The notes below the pieces were generated by a model. The model worked only from the letters and a program-made list of their open reading frames with translations. It ran no database searches and was not told the DNA's origin. From NCBI GenBank assembly GCA_001564065.1, contig LKNA01000005.1, positions 1 to 64,000 of the forward strand: 64,000 nt of DNA, given 5' to 3'. Both the position numbers and the translations under genes were made by a program. How positions within the stretch are numbered: position 1 is the stretch's first letter; the number at the start of each line of letters is the position of its first letter. The DNA comes from Chitinophagaceae bacterium T5-Br10_B2g13. GTDB lineage: Bacteria > Bacteroidota > Rhodothermia > Balneolales > Balneolaceae. Positions 45,245 to 54,690 of this stretch are shown piece after piece.

Positions 45245-47035
45245 CTATTTATCAGAACCTGAAGTAACCACATCCTGATCCCTGTACTGCAGTTCATACA
45301 ATCTCCTGTATATACCATCCTCTTTGGTCAGTAATAACTTGTGTGACCCCTCTTCTCTGATTTTTCCTTTGTGCATCACCAATATCTTATCCGCACCGCG
45401 AATTGTTGAAAGTCGATGAGCAATCACTATGGAAGTTCTGCCTTTCATCATTTTGTCACATGCTTTGGAAACCAGCTCCTCGGTTTCAGAATCCACGCTC
45501 GATGTGGCCTCATCCAGAACCAGAATTTTTGGGTCATATACTATCGCCCTTACAAAACAGATAAGCTGTCTCTGACCCATTGAAAGCGATGCTCCGCGTT
45601 CGTTCAGAACGTAATCATAACCGCCGGGCAGTTTCGATATAAACTTATGGCAGTCTACCTCTTTTGATGCTTTGATAACATCATCCCTTGATATCTGATT
45701 ATTGCCAAGTGTGATATTTTCCAAAACTGTCCCTGAAAAGAGAGCGTTATCCTGAAGCACCAGACCGAAATTTTTGCGCAAACCATTCAGAGACAACTCC
45801 TTGATATTCTGACCATCCAGTAAGATCTCACCATCGTTAATATCGTAGTATCTCATCAATAAATTGATAATGGTTGATTTACCGGCCCCCGTAGCCCCTA
45901 CAATGGCCAGCAGCTCTCCGGGCTCTGCTTTAAAGGATACATCTTTCAAAATGATTTCATCATCCTGATTGTAAGAAAACCACACATTTTTAAACTCAAC
46001 CTCACCACGGACATCATCTATCTGAATAGGATTATCCGATTCAACCACCTCTTTCTTTGTATCCAGAACATCAAAAATCCGCTCAGATGAGGCCAGTGCC
46101 GACTGCAGCGTGTTGTACTTTTCAGAGAGTCCTCTAATGGGATTGAAAAACTGTCTCACATACTGAATAAAAGCTAAAAGTACACCAAATGTTACCTGAT
46201 CCATCAGTGCCCTTGCACCACCGTACCAAACCACCAGCGCCATTGCAAGGCTGGCTAAAACTTCTACCACCGGCCAGAAAATGGAAAAATAGAAAATGGT
46301 TTGAATATGAGCTTTCCGGTGGTCTGCGTTGATCGACTCAAACTGCTCTTTCTGCTTTTTCTCTCTGTTAAAGAGCTGAACCACAGCCATTCCGCTGATA
46401 TGCTCCTGAACAAAAGAGTTTAGCCGTGCTATCTGATCTCTCACTTCCAGAAATGCAGAGCGTACTTTACTTTTAAACCAAAACGTTGAGTAGAAAAGAA
46501 TAGGCAACACAAGTATTGCGATGATGGTCAACTCCCAGCTCATTACAAGCATAAAGTAGAGTATGAAAAAGATCCTGAACAGATCTCCGATCATATTTAC
46601 TATACCGTCACTCAGTAGCTCACTAAGAGCTTCAATATCATTGGTTGTGCGAGTGATAAGCCGGCCAATTGGATTTTTATCGAAAAACTGCACGTGAAGG
46701 GATTGAATCTTCTCAAATACAGCATTTCGGAGACGAAATAGTGCCCCCTGTCCAAACCACCTAGTCAGATAGGTATTGGCTACCAGAATGATAAACTCCC
46801 CTATAAGTGCCAGGCCAAGAAGCATGATAATCCACATAAGACCGCTGTAGTCATCTACGGCTATGTAGTCATCTACGGCAATCTGAGTTAGCTTGGGACG
46901 AACAGTACCTAAAAAAGCTGCAGATAGGGTCAACCCTATGGCCAGGAGTGCCCACCATTTATAAGGTTCAAAAAAGTAGTAAAGCCGTCGAATCAATACA
47001 GAATCGACGGCTTCAGAGTCATGTTTATTACTCAA
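45245..47035 (-). CDS. ABC exporter half, partner with canonical catalytic Glu (TM288/BmrD-like)
   Basis: A 596-residue exporter subunit with six membrane segments (to about 325) and a nucleotide-binding domain: Walker A GATGAGKST, Q-loop LVLQDN, signature LSMGQRQ (noncanonical) and Walker B ILVLDEATSSVD with the catalytic Glu, and H-loop IAHRLST. LSxGQRQ with DEATS matches the TM288/YheH type of a heterodimeric exporter. An in-frame 18-bp tandem duplication (46847-46882) repeats IAVDDY in the loop after the first segments. Its probable partner is encoded at 48373-50169. Confidence 0.88.
   Translation of the reverse strand: MSNKHDSEAVDSVLIRRLYYFFEPYKWWALLAIGLTLSAAFLGTVRPKLTQIAVDDYIAVDDYSGLMWIIMLLGLALIGEFIILVANTYLTRWFGQGALFRLRNAVFEKIQSLHVQFFDKNPIGRLITRTTNDIEALSELLSDGIVNMIGDLFRIFFILYFMLVMSWELTIIAILVLPILFYSTFWFKSKVRSAFLEVRDQIARLNSFVQEHISGMAVVQLFNREKKQKEQFESINADHRKAHIQTIFYFSIFWPVVEVLASLAMALVVWYGGARALMDQVTFGVLLAFIQYVRQFFNPIRGLSEKYNTLQSALASSERIFDVLDTKKEVVESDNPIQIDDVRGEVEFKNVWFSYNQDDEIILKDVSFKAEPGELLAIVGATGAGKSTIINLLMRYYDINDGEILLDGQNIKELSLNGLRKNFGLVLQDNALFSGTVLENITLGNNQISRDDVIKASKEVDCHKFISKLPGGYDYVLNERGASLSMGQRQLICFVRAIVYDPKILVLDEATSSVDSETEELVSKACDKMMKGRTSIVIAHRLSTIRGADKILVMHKGKIREEGSHKLLLTKEDGIYRRLYELQYRDQDVVTSGSDK
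46847..46882 (-). repeat. 18-bp in-frame tandem duplication in the ABC gene
   Basis: Two 18-base units differing by one base encode the same six residues (IAVDDY) twice. The reading frame stays open. Confidence 0.9.
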
Positions 47036-47047
47036 ATTAATCCGATT

Positions 47048-48310
47048 TTAAAATCTGTCGAAATCGTCGAATGGTGTTCTTGGAGTAATGTGTTTTGGGG
47101 GCCTCGACGTTCCCTCATTGCTATCTTTCTGATCGCGATTATCTCTTTTATCGCTGTAATCTTTGGGAGAGCGTTCTCTTCTCTTTCTTCCCTGATCACT
47201 CCGGCTTCTTCGACTACTGCTTCCGCGATCACGGTCTGAGCTTCTGCCCCTTCCGGATGAAGATTTTCGTTTTCTAAAATTCTTCTTCCCACGATCACTT
47301 CCGCCACGACTGCTTTTGCCGCGCGAATCACCGCTTTTCTTATCATCAATTTCTTTGATGTACACTTTTTGCTGTACAATACCCTTCTCCTGCGATGGAT
47401 TTGTAAAAATTGGTCGCAGTTCGGTGGCAAGCCAGGCCGGGAAAAATTTCTCGCGAGCTTCTTGCAGCAGAATAAAAGGATTGGTATAACGGGCAGAAAA
47501 ATGGCTGATAACCAATAGCTTCGTTTGCGCTTCGTTAGCCACTCTGGCTGCATCAGCAGATGTGGAATGGCCGGTTTCTGCAGCTTTATCTGCTAAACTC
47601 TCACTGAATGTCGCTTCGTGATAAAGAATATTGGTATTCATCGCCAATTTCACAGAGTTCGGGCAGTACTTTGTATCTGTGATATATGCAAAACTATCGC
47701 CCGGACGCGGATGACCTACAATTTCATAAGACTTCACAACCGTTCCATCTTCAAGCTCAACGTCATCTCCTGCCTTCAGAGCCTTGTACTGCTCATCTTT
47801 ATTTATGCCAAGCTTTTCAGCTTTCTCTGCATCTACTTTACCGGGTTTATCCTTCTCCTGAAAGCGATAACCAAGGCAGAATTTAGTGTGATTAAGCGGA
47901 CGCGCCTCCACATAATATTCATCGGCGTCAACAACACGCTCCGACTCAATTCCCTCTTCCACTTCAACATAATTTATAGTGAAACCCAGATCTAGTTTAG
48001 AGAACTGAATATTCCACTCCAGGAATTCTTTAATACCTTTTGGGCCAACAACTGTTAAATCATTTTCCCTGCGCTGCAACTGAAGTGTAGATATCAACCC
48101 GATCAAACCGGAAAAGTGATCCACATCGAAGTGAGAAATGAATATGTTTTCAATTTTTGAGCGTTTTAAACCCGCCTGTAGCATTCTCATTTGAGCATTT
48201 TCGCCGCAATCAAAAAGATGGATATCTCCTTCGCGCCAAAGTGCTACCGATGATAAATGTCTGGTTGCTGTGGGGGTTGCAGATGCAACACCTAATGGTA
48301 CAATGATCAT
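47048..48310 (-). CDS. rnz: RNase Z-type nuclease with variant metal motif and Arg/Ser-rich tail
   Basis: A 420-residue metallo-beta-lactamase-fold protein of the tRNA 3'-end endonuclease (RNase Z) family. The core matches RNase Z: FDCGENAQMRM (about 33), HEATF, GHSTSADA and the late VISHFSARY. The motif normally HxHxDH reads His60-Phe-Asp62-Val-Asp64-His65, so the second His is Asp. Residues about 324-420 form an Arg/Ser/Gly/Lys-rich disordered tail. It lies between the two ABC subunits, 12 bases before one and 62 after the other. Activity with Asp62 is uncertain. Confidence 0.85.
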   Translation of the reverse strand: MIIVPLGVASATPTATRHLSSVALWREGDIHLFDCGENAQMRMLQAGLKRSKIENIFISHFDVDHFSGLIGLISTLQLQRRENDLTVVGPKGIKEFLEWNIQFSKLDLGFTINYVEVEEGIESERVVDADEYYVEARPLNHTKFCLGYRFQEKDKPGKVDAEKAEKLGINKDEQYKALKAGDDVELEDGTVVKSYEIVGHPRPGDSFAYITDTKYCPNSVKLAMNTNILYHEATFSESLADKAAETGHSTSADAARVANEAQTKLLVISHFSARYTNPFILLQEAREKFFPAWLATELRPIFTNPSQEKGIVQQKVYIKEIDDKKSGDSRGKSSRGGSDRGKKNFRKRKSSSGRGRSSDRDRGSSSRRSRSDQGRKRRERSPKDYSDKRDNRDQKDSNEGTSRPPKHITPRTPFDDFDRF

Positions 48311-48372
48311 AGTATCTCCCGCTGTGTTTTATAGGGCTTTTGCCTTTCAAACAAAAGTACCCCGTTAAGCAT

Positions 48373-50169
48373 TTATATTTGAGCTAATTCTTGTTCGAGT
48401 AGTTGTTTTTGATACATTCTTGCATATTGTCCCTTTGTTGCAAGTAAGTCATCATGAGAACCGTGTTCTATTATAGAACCGTCCTGAATATAAAAAATTA
48501 TATCGGCGTTTTTAACTGTAGATATACGATGAGAAATCATGATTGTCGTTCTGTCAGACAGCTTTTTGTTTAGATAGTTCAGTATAGCCTCTTCAGTGTT
48601 GGTATCTACAGCGCTTAGAGAATCGTCTAATACAATTATTTTAGGATTTTTGATAAGCGCCCTCGCTATCGCAGTTCTCTGTTTTTGTCCACCCGATAGG
48701 GTTATTCCCCTTTCTCCTACCATGGTCTCAAATTTTTTCTCAAAATCCAAAATATTATCCAGAACCTGGGCGCTTTCTGCAGCCTTCTCTACCATTTCCA
48801 TAGATGCATTTTCAACTCCAAACGCAATATTCTCTTTTATTGAAGTTGAGAAGAGAAATGTTTCCTGGGGTACATATCCAATAAAATCCCTTAGCTGGGT
48901 TAAATTCCAATTTTTGAGATCAACTCCATCAATACAAATTTCCCCTTCTGTGGGATCAAACAATCGGGGAATTAAATTTACCAATGTTGATTTACCTGAT
49001 CCTGTACGACCTACAATCGCAACCTTACTGCCCAGAGCTATTTTTAGCGATATATTTTTCAATGCTACCTCGTCTGCACCCGGGTACGAAAAACTTACAT
49101 TTTTAAACTCTATTTCACCTTTTACCTTGTCTGCTGCACGTTTCTCCTTATTGTCTTTTATCTCAACAGGTTCTGTCAGCATTTTATCAATTCTCTCCCA
49201 CGAGGCCAGCGATTTTTGAAGTGTATTCACCGTATATCCCAATGATGCCACAGGCCAGGTGAGATAGGCCACATAAATCACAAATTCAGCAATATTACCA
49301 ACTGTGATCAAGCCATCAATTACCATCAACCCGCCCTGCCAGATAACAATTACGACTGATGCGCCAATCAACAGATTCAATGTAGGGTGAAAAAGAGATT
49401 CTACCATGTCGAGCTTCAATTTTTTCTTGCGATAGGAATCACTGATCTCCTCAAACCGCTCCTGCTCATACTGCTCCCTGTTAAATGCTTTAATCAACCG
49501 TATACTGTTAAAGGACTCCTGTGCCCTACCCGCTACTTCAGAGTATTGATCCTGAATAATTAACTGATATTTATTGATAAATCCGCTCACCCAATACGCA
49601 AATGCGGATAGAAATGGTAGAGGAACCAGCGCCCAGAAAGTCAGCTTCGGATTTACAATTATCATCATCGTAATAATAAAACCGGCTCTTGTAAATGTAT
49701 TGATGGTGTACATCAAAACAGGACCAAAATATTCACGCACCCTTGCTACATCCTCCGTAGCTCTCACGTAAACATCTCCTGACTTATTCGATGCAAAATA
49801 TCTTTGAGGCAGTTTGAAGAGCTTGTCGATGATCCGGTTTCGAATATCAAATTCAATTTTACGGGAACTGACAATGAGCGTTTGCCGGGTTGCAAAAAGA
49901 AGTATCCCGTACATCAGTACCGTACCGATCAAAAGAAGTGAGTTGATAGCAAGAACAACACCGGCTTCGCTACTGAAAAGAACCTGAAATACAGAAGTAA
50001 ACTCTCCTGAATAGTCATCCACCAGCAGTTCTACTTCATCCATCGTTCTACGGATGAAAACCGGAATCCAGATCAGAAAAAAATTGGATGCAGTTAAAAA
50101 AAGTGCACCCAATAGGATGGTTCCTTTATACTCCCGTAAATATTGATTCAGTTTCTTTAGAGAATCCAA
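48373..50169 (-). CDS. ABC exporter half with degenerate Walker B (TM287/BmrC-like)
   Basis: A 598-residue exporter subunit with six membrane segments and a nucleotide-binding domain: Walker A GRTGSGKST, signature LSGGQKQR, Walker B IIVLDDSLSAVD and H-loop ISHRIST. The catalytic Glu after Walker B is Asp, a mark of the degenerate-site subunit in heterodimeric exporters such as TM287/288 and BmrCD. The partner with the intact Glu and LSMGQRQ signature is encoded at 45245-47035. The likely function is export of a lipid or drug, but the substrate is unknown. Confidence 0.88.
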   Translation of the reverse strand: MDSLKKLNQYLREYKGTILLGALFLTASNFFLIWIPVFIRRTMDEVELLVDDYSGEFTSVFQVLFSSEAGVVLAINSLLLIGTVLMYGILLFATRQTLIVSSRKIEFDIRNRIIDKLFKLPQRYFASNKSGDVYVRATEDVARVREYFGPVLMYTINTFTRAGFIITMMIIVNPKLTFWALVPLPFLSAFAYWVSGFINKYQLIIQDQYSEVAGRAQESFNSIRLIKAFNREQYEQERFEEISDSYRKKKLKLDMVESLFHPTLNLLIGASVVIVIWQGGLMVIDGLITVGNIAEFVIYVAYLTWPVASLGYTVNTLQKSLASWERIDKMLTEPVEIKDNKEKRAADKVKGEIEFKNVSFSYPGADEVALKNISLKIALGSKVAIVGRTGSGKSTLVNLIPRLFDPTEGEICIDGVDLKNWNLTQLRDFIGYVPQETFLFSTSIKENIAFGVENASMEMVEKAAESAQVLDNILDFEKKFETMVGERGITLSGGQKQRTAIARALIKNPKIIVLDDSLSAVDTNTEEAILNYLNKKLSDRTTIMISHRISTVKNADIIFYIQDGSIIEHGSHDDLLATKGQYARMYQKQLLEQELAQI

Positions 50170-50221
50170 GATCAGGTTTTTTGGTTAGGTAACACTTTCT
50201 GAAACCTGACGAAGATTTTAA

Positions 50222-51265
50222 TCATTCCCAGCCTTTATACTTTTCAATCCAGTGGTTGGCCAGTTTATAACCAGACCTGTAAGCTGCATCAATATCACTT
50301 CCCTCAAAGTAGTCGCCAATAAGAGCCAGTGGCGTCTCTTCTATCTCCATTTCAAAGTAGGGGCGTTTTAAAGATTTGGCCGACTGACTAAACCTCCAGA
50401 AATGAAGCTGACTCCATTCCGGAGTTACAGTCCAGCCTCCCGCAATTTCAGAGAGTTCTGAAAGCAGTGCTTTTTTAACCGTCTCTTCATCCGAGTGCCT
50501 GTGCTTTCTGGCAAAGACATCCGTTGAGTGGACGACCAGTCTGCAATCTTTGTCTCCGTCGTGCTTCGAGGCTTCATTAGAAATAAAACGGATCGAACTG
50601 TTCTTACAGTGAATACCATCCCAATCCGGTATCTCTGAATTTCCATACCCAAGCATCAGCGAATAAGACGGATTGTAAAAAACCTCATCAATATCCCGAA
50701 TCATTTTAAGTGTGGAGACTTCATCAGTGGTAGTATTCAAAATTCCGTATGCCTGTGGCGCCGGTGTCGCTATAATTACCGCATCAGCACCAAATGTCTC
50801 CCTGGACTGCAAGTTGATCATCCATGAACGTTTTTTACGTCTGTTCTCACCGATATGAGTCAGTCCGCCAACACGTTCACTGTTTTTTACATCAACCCAG
50901 CGGCTCAAATATTTCCCTATCGAGTTCATTCCATCGGTTGCGGTAAACGTAGCTCTGTCCTGTTGATTAGGATTTCGATCGATCAATTTTTCACCGTCCC
51001 AAAATTTAAAGTCATTACCCCAAAGCTTAATGATTTTCTTTTCGAGCAGTTCGGCCGTGAACTGCTGAAATTCCGGAGAGTTCGCTGAAAAATAGGAGAC
51101 TCCGTGATCAAGCTTTAACTCCAGATCATCTCCGGCGTAACGTGTAGCCATACGACCGCCAAAGCCCCTGCTTTTTTCAAAAATGGTTACATCATGACCT
51201 GCATTCGCCAGCAGACGACCTGCCGTTAAGCCTGCAATTCCTGCTCCGATAATCCCAATTACCAT
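50222..51265 (-). CDS. FAD-dependent amine-oxidase/renalase-like protein
   Basis: A 347-residue flavoprotein with an N-terminal FAD site (GIIGAGIAGLTAGRLLANAG, residues 4-23; EKSRGFGGRMATR, about 31-43) and a C-terminal FAD contact (ALIGDYFEGSDIDAAYRSGY). The motif order matches bacterial renalase-like NAD(P)/FAD-dependent oxidoreductases. The substrate is not known. It is the first gene of the run that contains the exporter pair, with about 50 bases before the next gene. Confidence 0.82.
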   Translation of the reverse strand: MVIGIIGAGIAGLTAGRLLANAGHDVTIFEKSRGFGGRMATRYAGDDLELKLDHGVSYFSANSPEFQQFTAELLEKKIIKLWGNDFKFWDGEKLIDRNPNQQDRATFTATDGMNSIGKYLSRWVDVKNSERVGGLTHIGENRRKKRSWMINLQSRETFGADAVIIATPAPQAYGILNTTTDEVSTLKMIRDIDEVFYNPSYSLMLGYGNSEIPDWDGIHCKNSSIRFISNEASKHDGDKDCRLVVHSTDVFARKHRHSDEETVKKALLSELSEIAGGWTVTPEWSQLHFWRFSQSAKSLKRPYFEMEIEETPLALIGDYFEGSDIDAAYRSGYKLANHWIEKYKGWE

Positions 51266-51374
51266 ATCAATTCCTTAATGCCAGTTAGTATTTGTTCAAT
51301 TGTCATCTAAAATAATGAAGTAAATAAGTTAAAGAACAATTCAGTCTACTTCTTATCAAATTTTGTACGGATTA

Positions 51375-52742
51375 TCAGATATCATAAACCGTAACACGAG
51401 GCATAGCTGCTTTTTTATCAAGTAAAGCTGGCCAGTATGCTACCACTTCACTCGCTTTTGGCCGGCCTCCGGCAAATCCTGTAACTCCACTTGGTCCGGT
51501 AAGAATGAGCGGGGCAATCTCCATTCCAAATCGATTTAACTCCTCTTTGGAGTCACCGTGAACAGATATCCGAAGCTGTACTTCATTAATTTCACTTAAA
51601 TCGCCATTTAAAAGATCAGAATCTTCGTTACATGCATTCAAACCAACATATTCAATGTTAGTGTCTCTGAATGAGATTCCAAGTTTTTCAGCTCTTTTTA
51701 ACAGTATTTCGCCGGCTGCTTTTGCCTTTTTTACAGCGTCTGGCCAGCTGTAAACCAGAGTTGAGGATAATTTATATCCATCAATGTAGCTGGCAGATAT
51801 TTTATATGTCGGGGTATCCGGTTTGCCTTTTATCCCCCAGATTTTAACACGGTTTTCACCGTCTTGCTTCAATTGTATTGTAGAGAAATCAGCAGTACAA
51901 TCGGGTGTTATGTAGCCGGCTGGATCTCCAATTTCATAGAGTAACTGCTCTTTAACCGTCATTTCTGAGACAAGACCGCCGCTGTTTTCATGTTTTGTTA
52001 CATAAAATGTACCGTCGGGGTGTGCTTCTATTATCGGAAAGCCGATATCTACAAAGTCTTCCACCTTTTCCCAGTCTGTGAAGTTTCCGCCGCTGACCTG
52101 TGCACCGCACTCAATGATATGTCCGGCAATTGTACCTGTCGACATTAAGTCGAAATCATCTAAATCCCATCCAAATTCATACGCCATGGGGGCAAGAGTT
52201 AAACCGGTGTCTGTTACACGGCCGGTAATAACAATATCTGCACCTTTTTGAAGTGCTTCAACAATTGGCCTGCATCCGAAATAGACATTGGCACTGAGCA
52301 GATCATCTTTAACTTCAGTGATTGGTGCCCCTGTCTCCATGTTCTTTAATTCGTGTCCCTGGCTGATAATTTCATCCAGGTTAGGCAGAATATCATCGCC
52401 ATCAACAACGGCAACCTTGATTCCTGTATACCCTTTCTCTTTTGCGAGTTCTATAATGGCGTCCTTACAGGCTTTTGGGTTCACACCGCCGGCGTTGGAT
52501 ACTACTTTAACACCCTTGTTTTTAATTTCATCAAGTGTTTGTTCAATAACGCGTACAAAGTCCCGGGCATAGCCGTGCTTTTCATTTCTCATGCGCTGTT
52601 TCTGCATGATGGACATCGTTACCTCAGCCAGATAGTCCATGACCAGATAATCGATTTCTCCGCGTTTGACCTGTTCAACCGGTGCATCCGGTAAGTCACC
52701 CCAAAATCCCTGCCCTGATGCAATTCTTATATACTCTTTCAC
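51375..52742 (-). CDS. AtuA/DUF1446 family protein (acyclic terpene utilisation type)
   Basis: A 455-residue protein. The N-terminal text IRIASGQGFWGDLPDAPVEQ, DYLVMDYLAEVTM and VVSNAGGVNPKACKDAI, and the later GRVTDTGLTLAPMAYEFGWD, are typical of AtuA/DUF1446. In Pseudomonas this family belongs to geraniol/citronellol and leucine degradation. It lies 218 bases after the acyl-CoA carboxylase beta subunit on the same strand, which fits a branched-acid breakdown role. Its exact reaction is unknown. Confidence 0.82.
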   Translation of the reverse strand: MKEYIRIASGQGFWGDLPDAPVEQVKRGEIDYLVMDYLAEVTMSIMQKQRMRNEKHGYARDFVRVIEQTLDEIKNKGVKVVSNAGGVNPKACKDAIIELAKEKGYTGIKVAVVDGDDILPNLDEIISQGHELKNMETGAPITEVKDDLLSANVYFGCRPIVEALQKGADIVITGRVTDTGLTLAPMAYEFGWDLDDFDLMSTGTIAGHIIECGAQVSGGNFTDWEKVEDFVDIGFPIIEAHPDGTFYVTKHENSGGLVSEMTVKEQLLYEIGDPAGYITPDCTADFSTIQLKQDGENRVKIWGIKGKPDTPTYKISASYIDGYKLSSTLVYSWPDAVKKAKAAGEILLKRAEKLGISFRDTNIEYVGLNACNEDSDLLNGDLSEINEVQLRISVHGDSKEELNRFGMEIAPLILTGPSGVTGFAGGRPKASEVVAYWPALLDKKAAMPRVTVYDI

Positions 52743-52960
52743 AAATAGCTCCTTTTTTTATTAAAAACATCGAGAATTAAATATCGTGATTTTAATCGAA
52801 GTTCTGAAACCGGATTCCTTCTAATTGACTGCTGCTAATTCGGATGAAACAGCAACAGATTGACGTAGAATTAGTACAGGAAAACAACTCGGCTTAATTA
52901 AAATCACAATACATTTGATTTACCGCCCCAGCGATGAGTGATTCACCACCCATTTGTAAA

Positions 52961-54571
52961 CTAAACCTGGAAAACACCGGTTTTAAATTCCGGAATAACA
53001 GGATTGTGATCTGCACAATCTAATGCTTCAGAAATTCTGGAACGGGTACTTGCCGGATGGATAATTTCATCTACCCACAACCTTGCTGCGGCGTAGCGAA
53101 CATCAGTCTGTTTATCGTACCTGCTTTTAATTCTCTGAAGAATTTCAGCTTTATCTTCGTCAGAAAGCTCTTCTCCTCTTTTCTCCAGAGAAGAAACCTG
53201 AATCTGTGTGAGTACTTTAGCCGCCTGGGTTCCTCCCATAACAGCAATTTGAGCCGTAGGCCATGCGTAGATAAACCTCGGATCATAAGCTTTACCGCAC
53301 ATCGCATAATTCCCGGCTCCATAACTGTTACCCACAATAATTGTAATTTTTGGCACAGTGGAATTCGCTACCGCATTTACCATTTTAGCACCGTCTTTGA
53401 TAATACCGCCGTGCTCACTTCTTTTGCCGATCATGAATCCGGTTACATCCTGCAGAAAGATAATTGGCACATTCTTTTGATTACAGTTCATAATGAAGCG
53501 AGCTCCTTTATCGGCACTGTCTGAATATATTACTCCACCAATCTGCATTTCGCCCTGTTTACTCTTGACGATCTTACGCTGATTTGCCACAATTCCAACA
53601 CTCCAGCCGTCAATTCTTGCATACCCTGTTATAAGCGTGTTTCCGTAACCTTTTTTGTACTCAGTAAACGAACCGGAGTCAACCACACTTTTTATTACGG
53701 TGTGCATATCATACGGCTTGGTGCGGTCGGCAGGAAACTCCTCTAACATTTTTTCAGGAGTGATTTCCGGCTTAACAGCCTCTTTCCGATTAAAACCTGC
53801 TTTCTGTTTTGGACCGAGTTTGTCGACCAGATCCCGAATAGTACCCAGGCATTCGGTATCATCCTTCATCTTATAATCAGTAACGCCGCTGATTTCCGTA
53901 TGAGTTGTCGCACCTCCAAGCGTTTCATTGTCAACATCCTCACCGATAGCCGCTTTTACAAGGTAACTTCCTGCTAAGAATACACTTCCCGTACCATCAA
54001 CAATCAGTGCTTCGTCACTCATAATCGGTAAGTAAGCGCCTCCGGCCACACAACTGCCCATGATGGCTGCAATCTGAGGAATTCCTTTTGCGCTCATAAC
54101 TGCATTGTTTCTGAATATTCGTCCAAAGTGCTCTTTGTCGGGAAATATCTCATCCTGCATCGGAAGATAAACGCCGGCAGAGTCAACCAGATAAATAATC
54201 GGTAAGTGATTTTCGATGGCAATTTCCTGGGCTCTCAAATTCTTCTTCGCCGTCATCGGGAACCAAGCACCTGCTTTTACCGTGGCATCATTGGCAACAA
54301 TCATACAGGTTCTTCCGCTCACTTGACCTGTCCCCATTACCACTCCGGCCGAAGGGCAGCCGCCTTCATCCTCATACATTTCATAAGCCGCCCACAATCC
54401 CAACTCAGAAAGCTCTTCGCCTTCATCCAACAGCATATCGATTCGTTCCCGGGCCGTTAATTTCCCTTTTTTATGCTCTTTTTCTATTCTTTTTTTTCCG
54501 CCGCCCTGCTTAATTTTTTCTTCTTCTCGTCTTAATGAATCCAATAGTCCGTTCAGCCAGTCTTCTTTCAT
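52961..54571 (-). CDS. Acyl-CoA carboxylase beta subunit (methylcrotonyl/geranyl-CoA type)
   Basis: A 536-residue carboxyltransferase. The N-terminal half has GGGKKRIEKEHKKGKLTARE and the acyl-CoA motifs, the C-terminal half GNSYGAGNYAMCGKAYDPRF with the conserved GxxxAGNYAMCGRAY-type pattern of MCC/GCC beta subunits. No biotin carboxylase/carrier subunit is adjacent, although MccA or AtuF is usually close. Together with the AtuA-family gene it suggests leucine or acyclic terpene catabolism. Which acyl-CoA is used is not decidable. Confidence 0.86.
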   Translation of the reverse strand: MKEDWLNGLLDSLRREEEKIKQGGGKKRIEKEHKKGKLTARERIDMLLDEGEELSELGLWAAYEMYEDEGGCPSAGVVMGTGQVSGRTCMIVANDATVKAGAWFPMTAKKNLRAQEIAIENHLPIIYLVDSAGVYLPMQDEIFPDKEHFGRIFRNNAVMSAKGIPQIAAIMGSCVAGGAYLPIMSDEALIVDGTGSVFLAGSYLVKAAIGEDVDNETLGGATTHTEISGVTDYKMKDDTECLGTIRDLVDKLGPKQKAGFNRKEAVKPEITPEKMLEEFPADRTKPYDMHTVIKSVVDSGSFTEYKKGYGNTLITGYARIDGWSVGIVANQRKIVKSKQGEMQIGGVIYSDSADKGARFIMNCNQKNVPIIFLQDVTGFMIGKRSEHGGIIKDGAKMVNAVANSTVPKITIIVGNSYGAGNYAMCGKAYDPRFIYAWPTAQIAVMGGTQAAKVLTQIQVSSLEKRGEELSDEDKAEILQRIKSRYDKQTDVRYAAARLWVDEIIHPASTRSRISEALDCADHNPVIPEFKTGVFQV

Positions 54572-54690
54572 GTCTTAGGTAGATTTAATTTAATTTTTCG
54601 GATTGATAATACTGATTGTATCGTTCTCGTTCCAAATATGTCTACGATTTCGTACGTTCAATACACAAATTATTACGAGATAGAAATATA

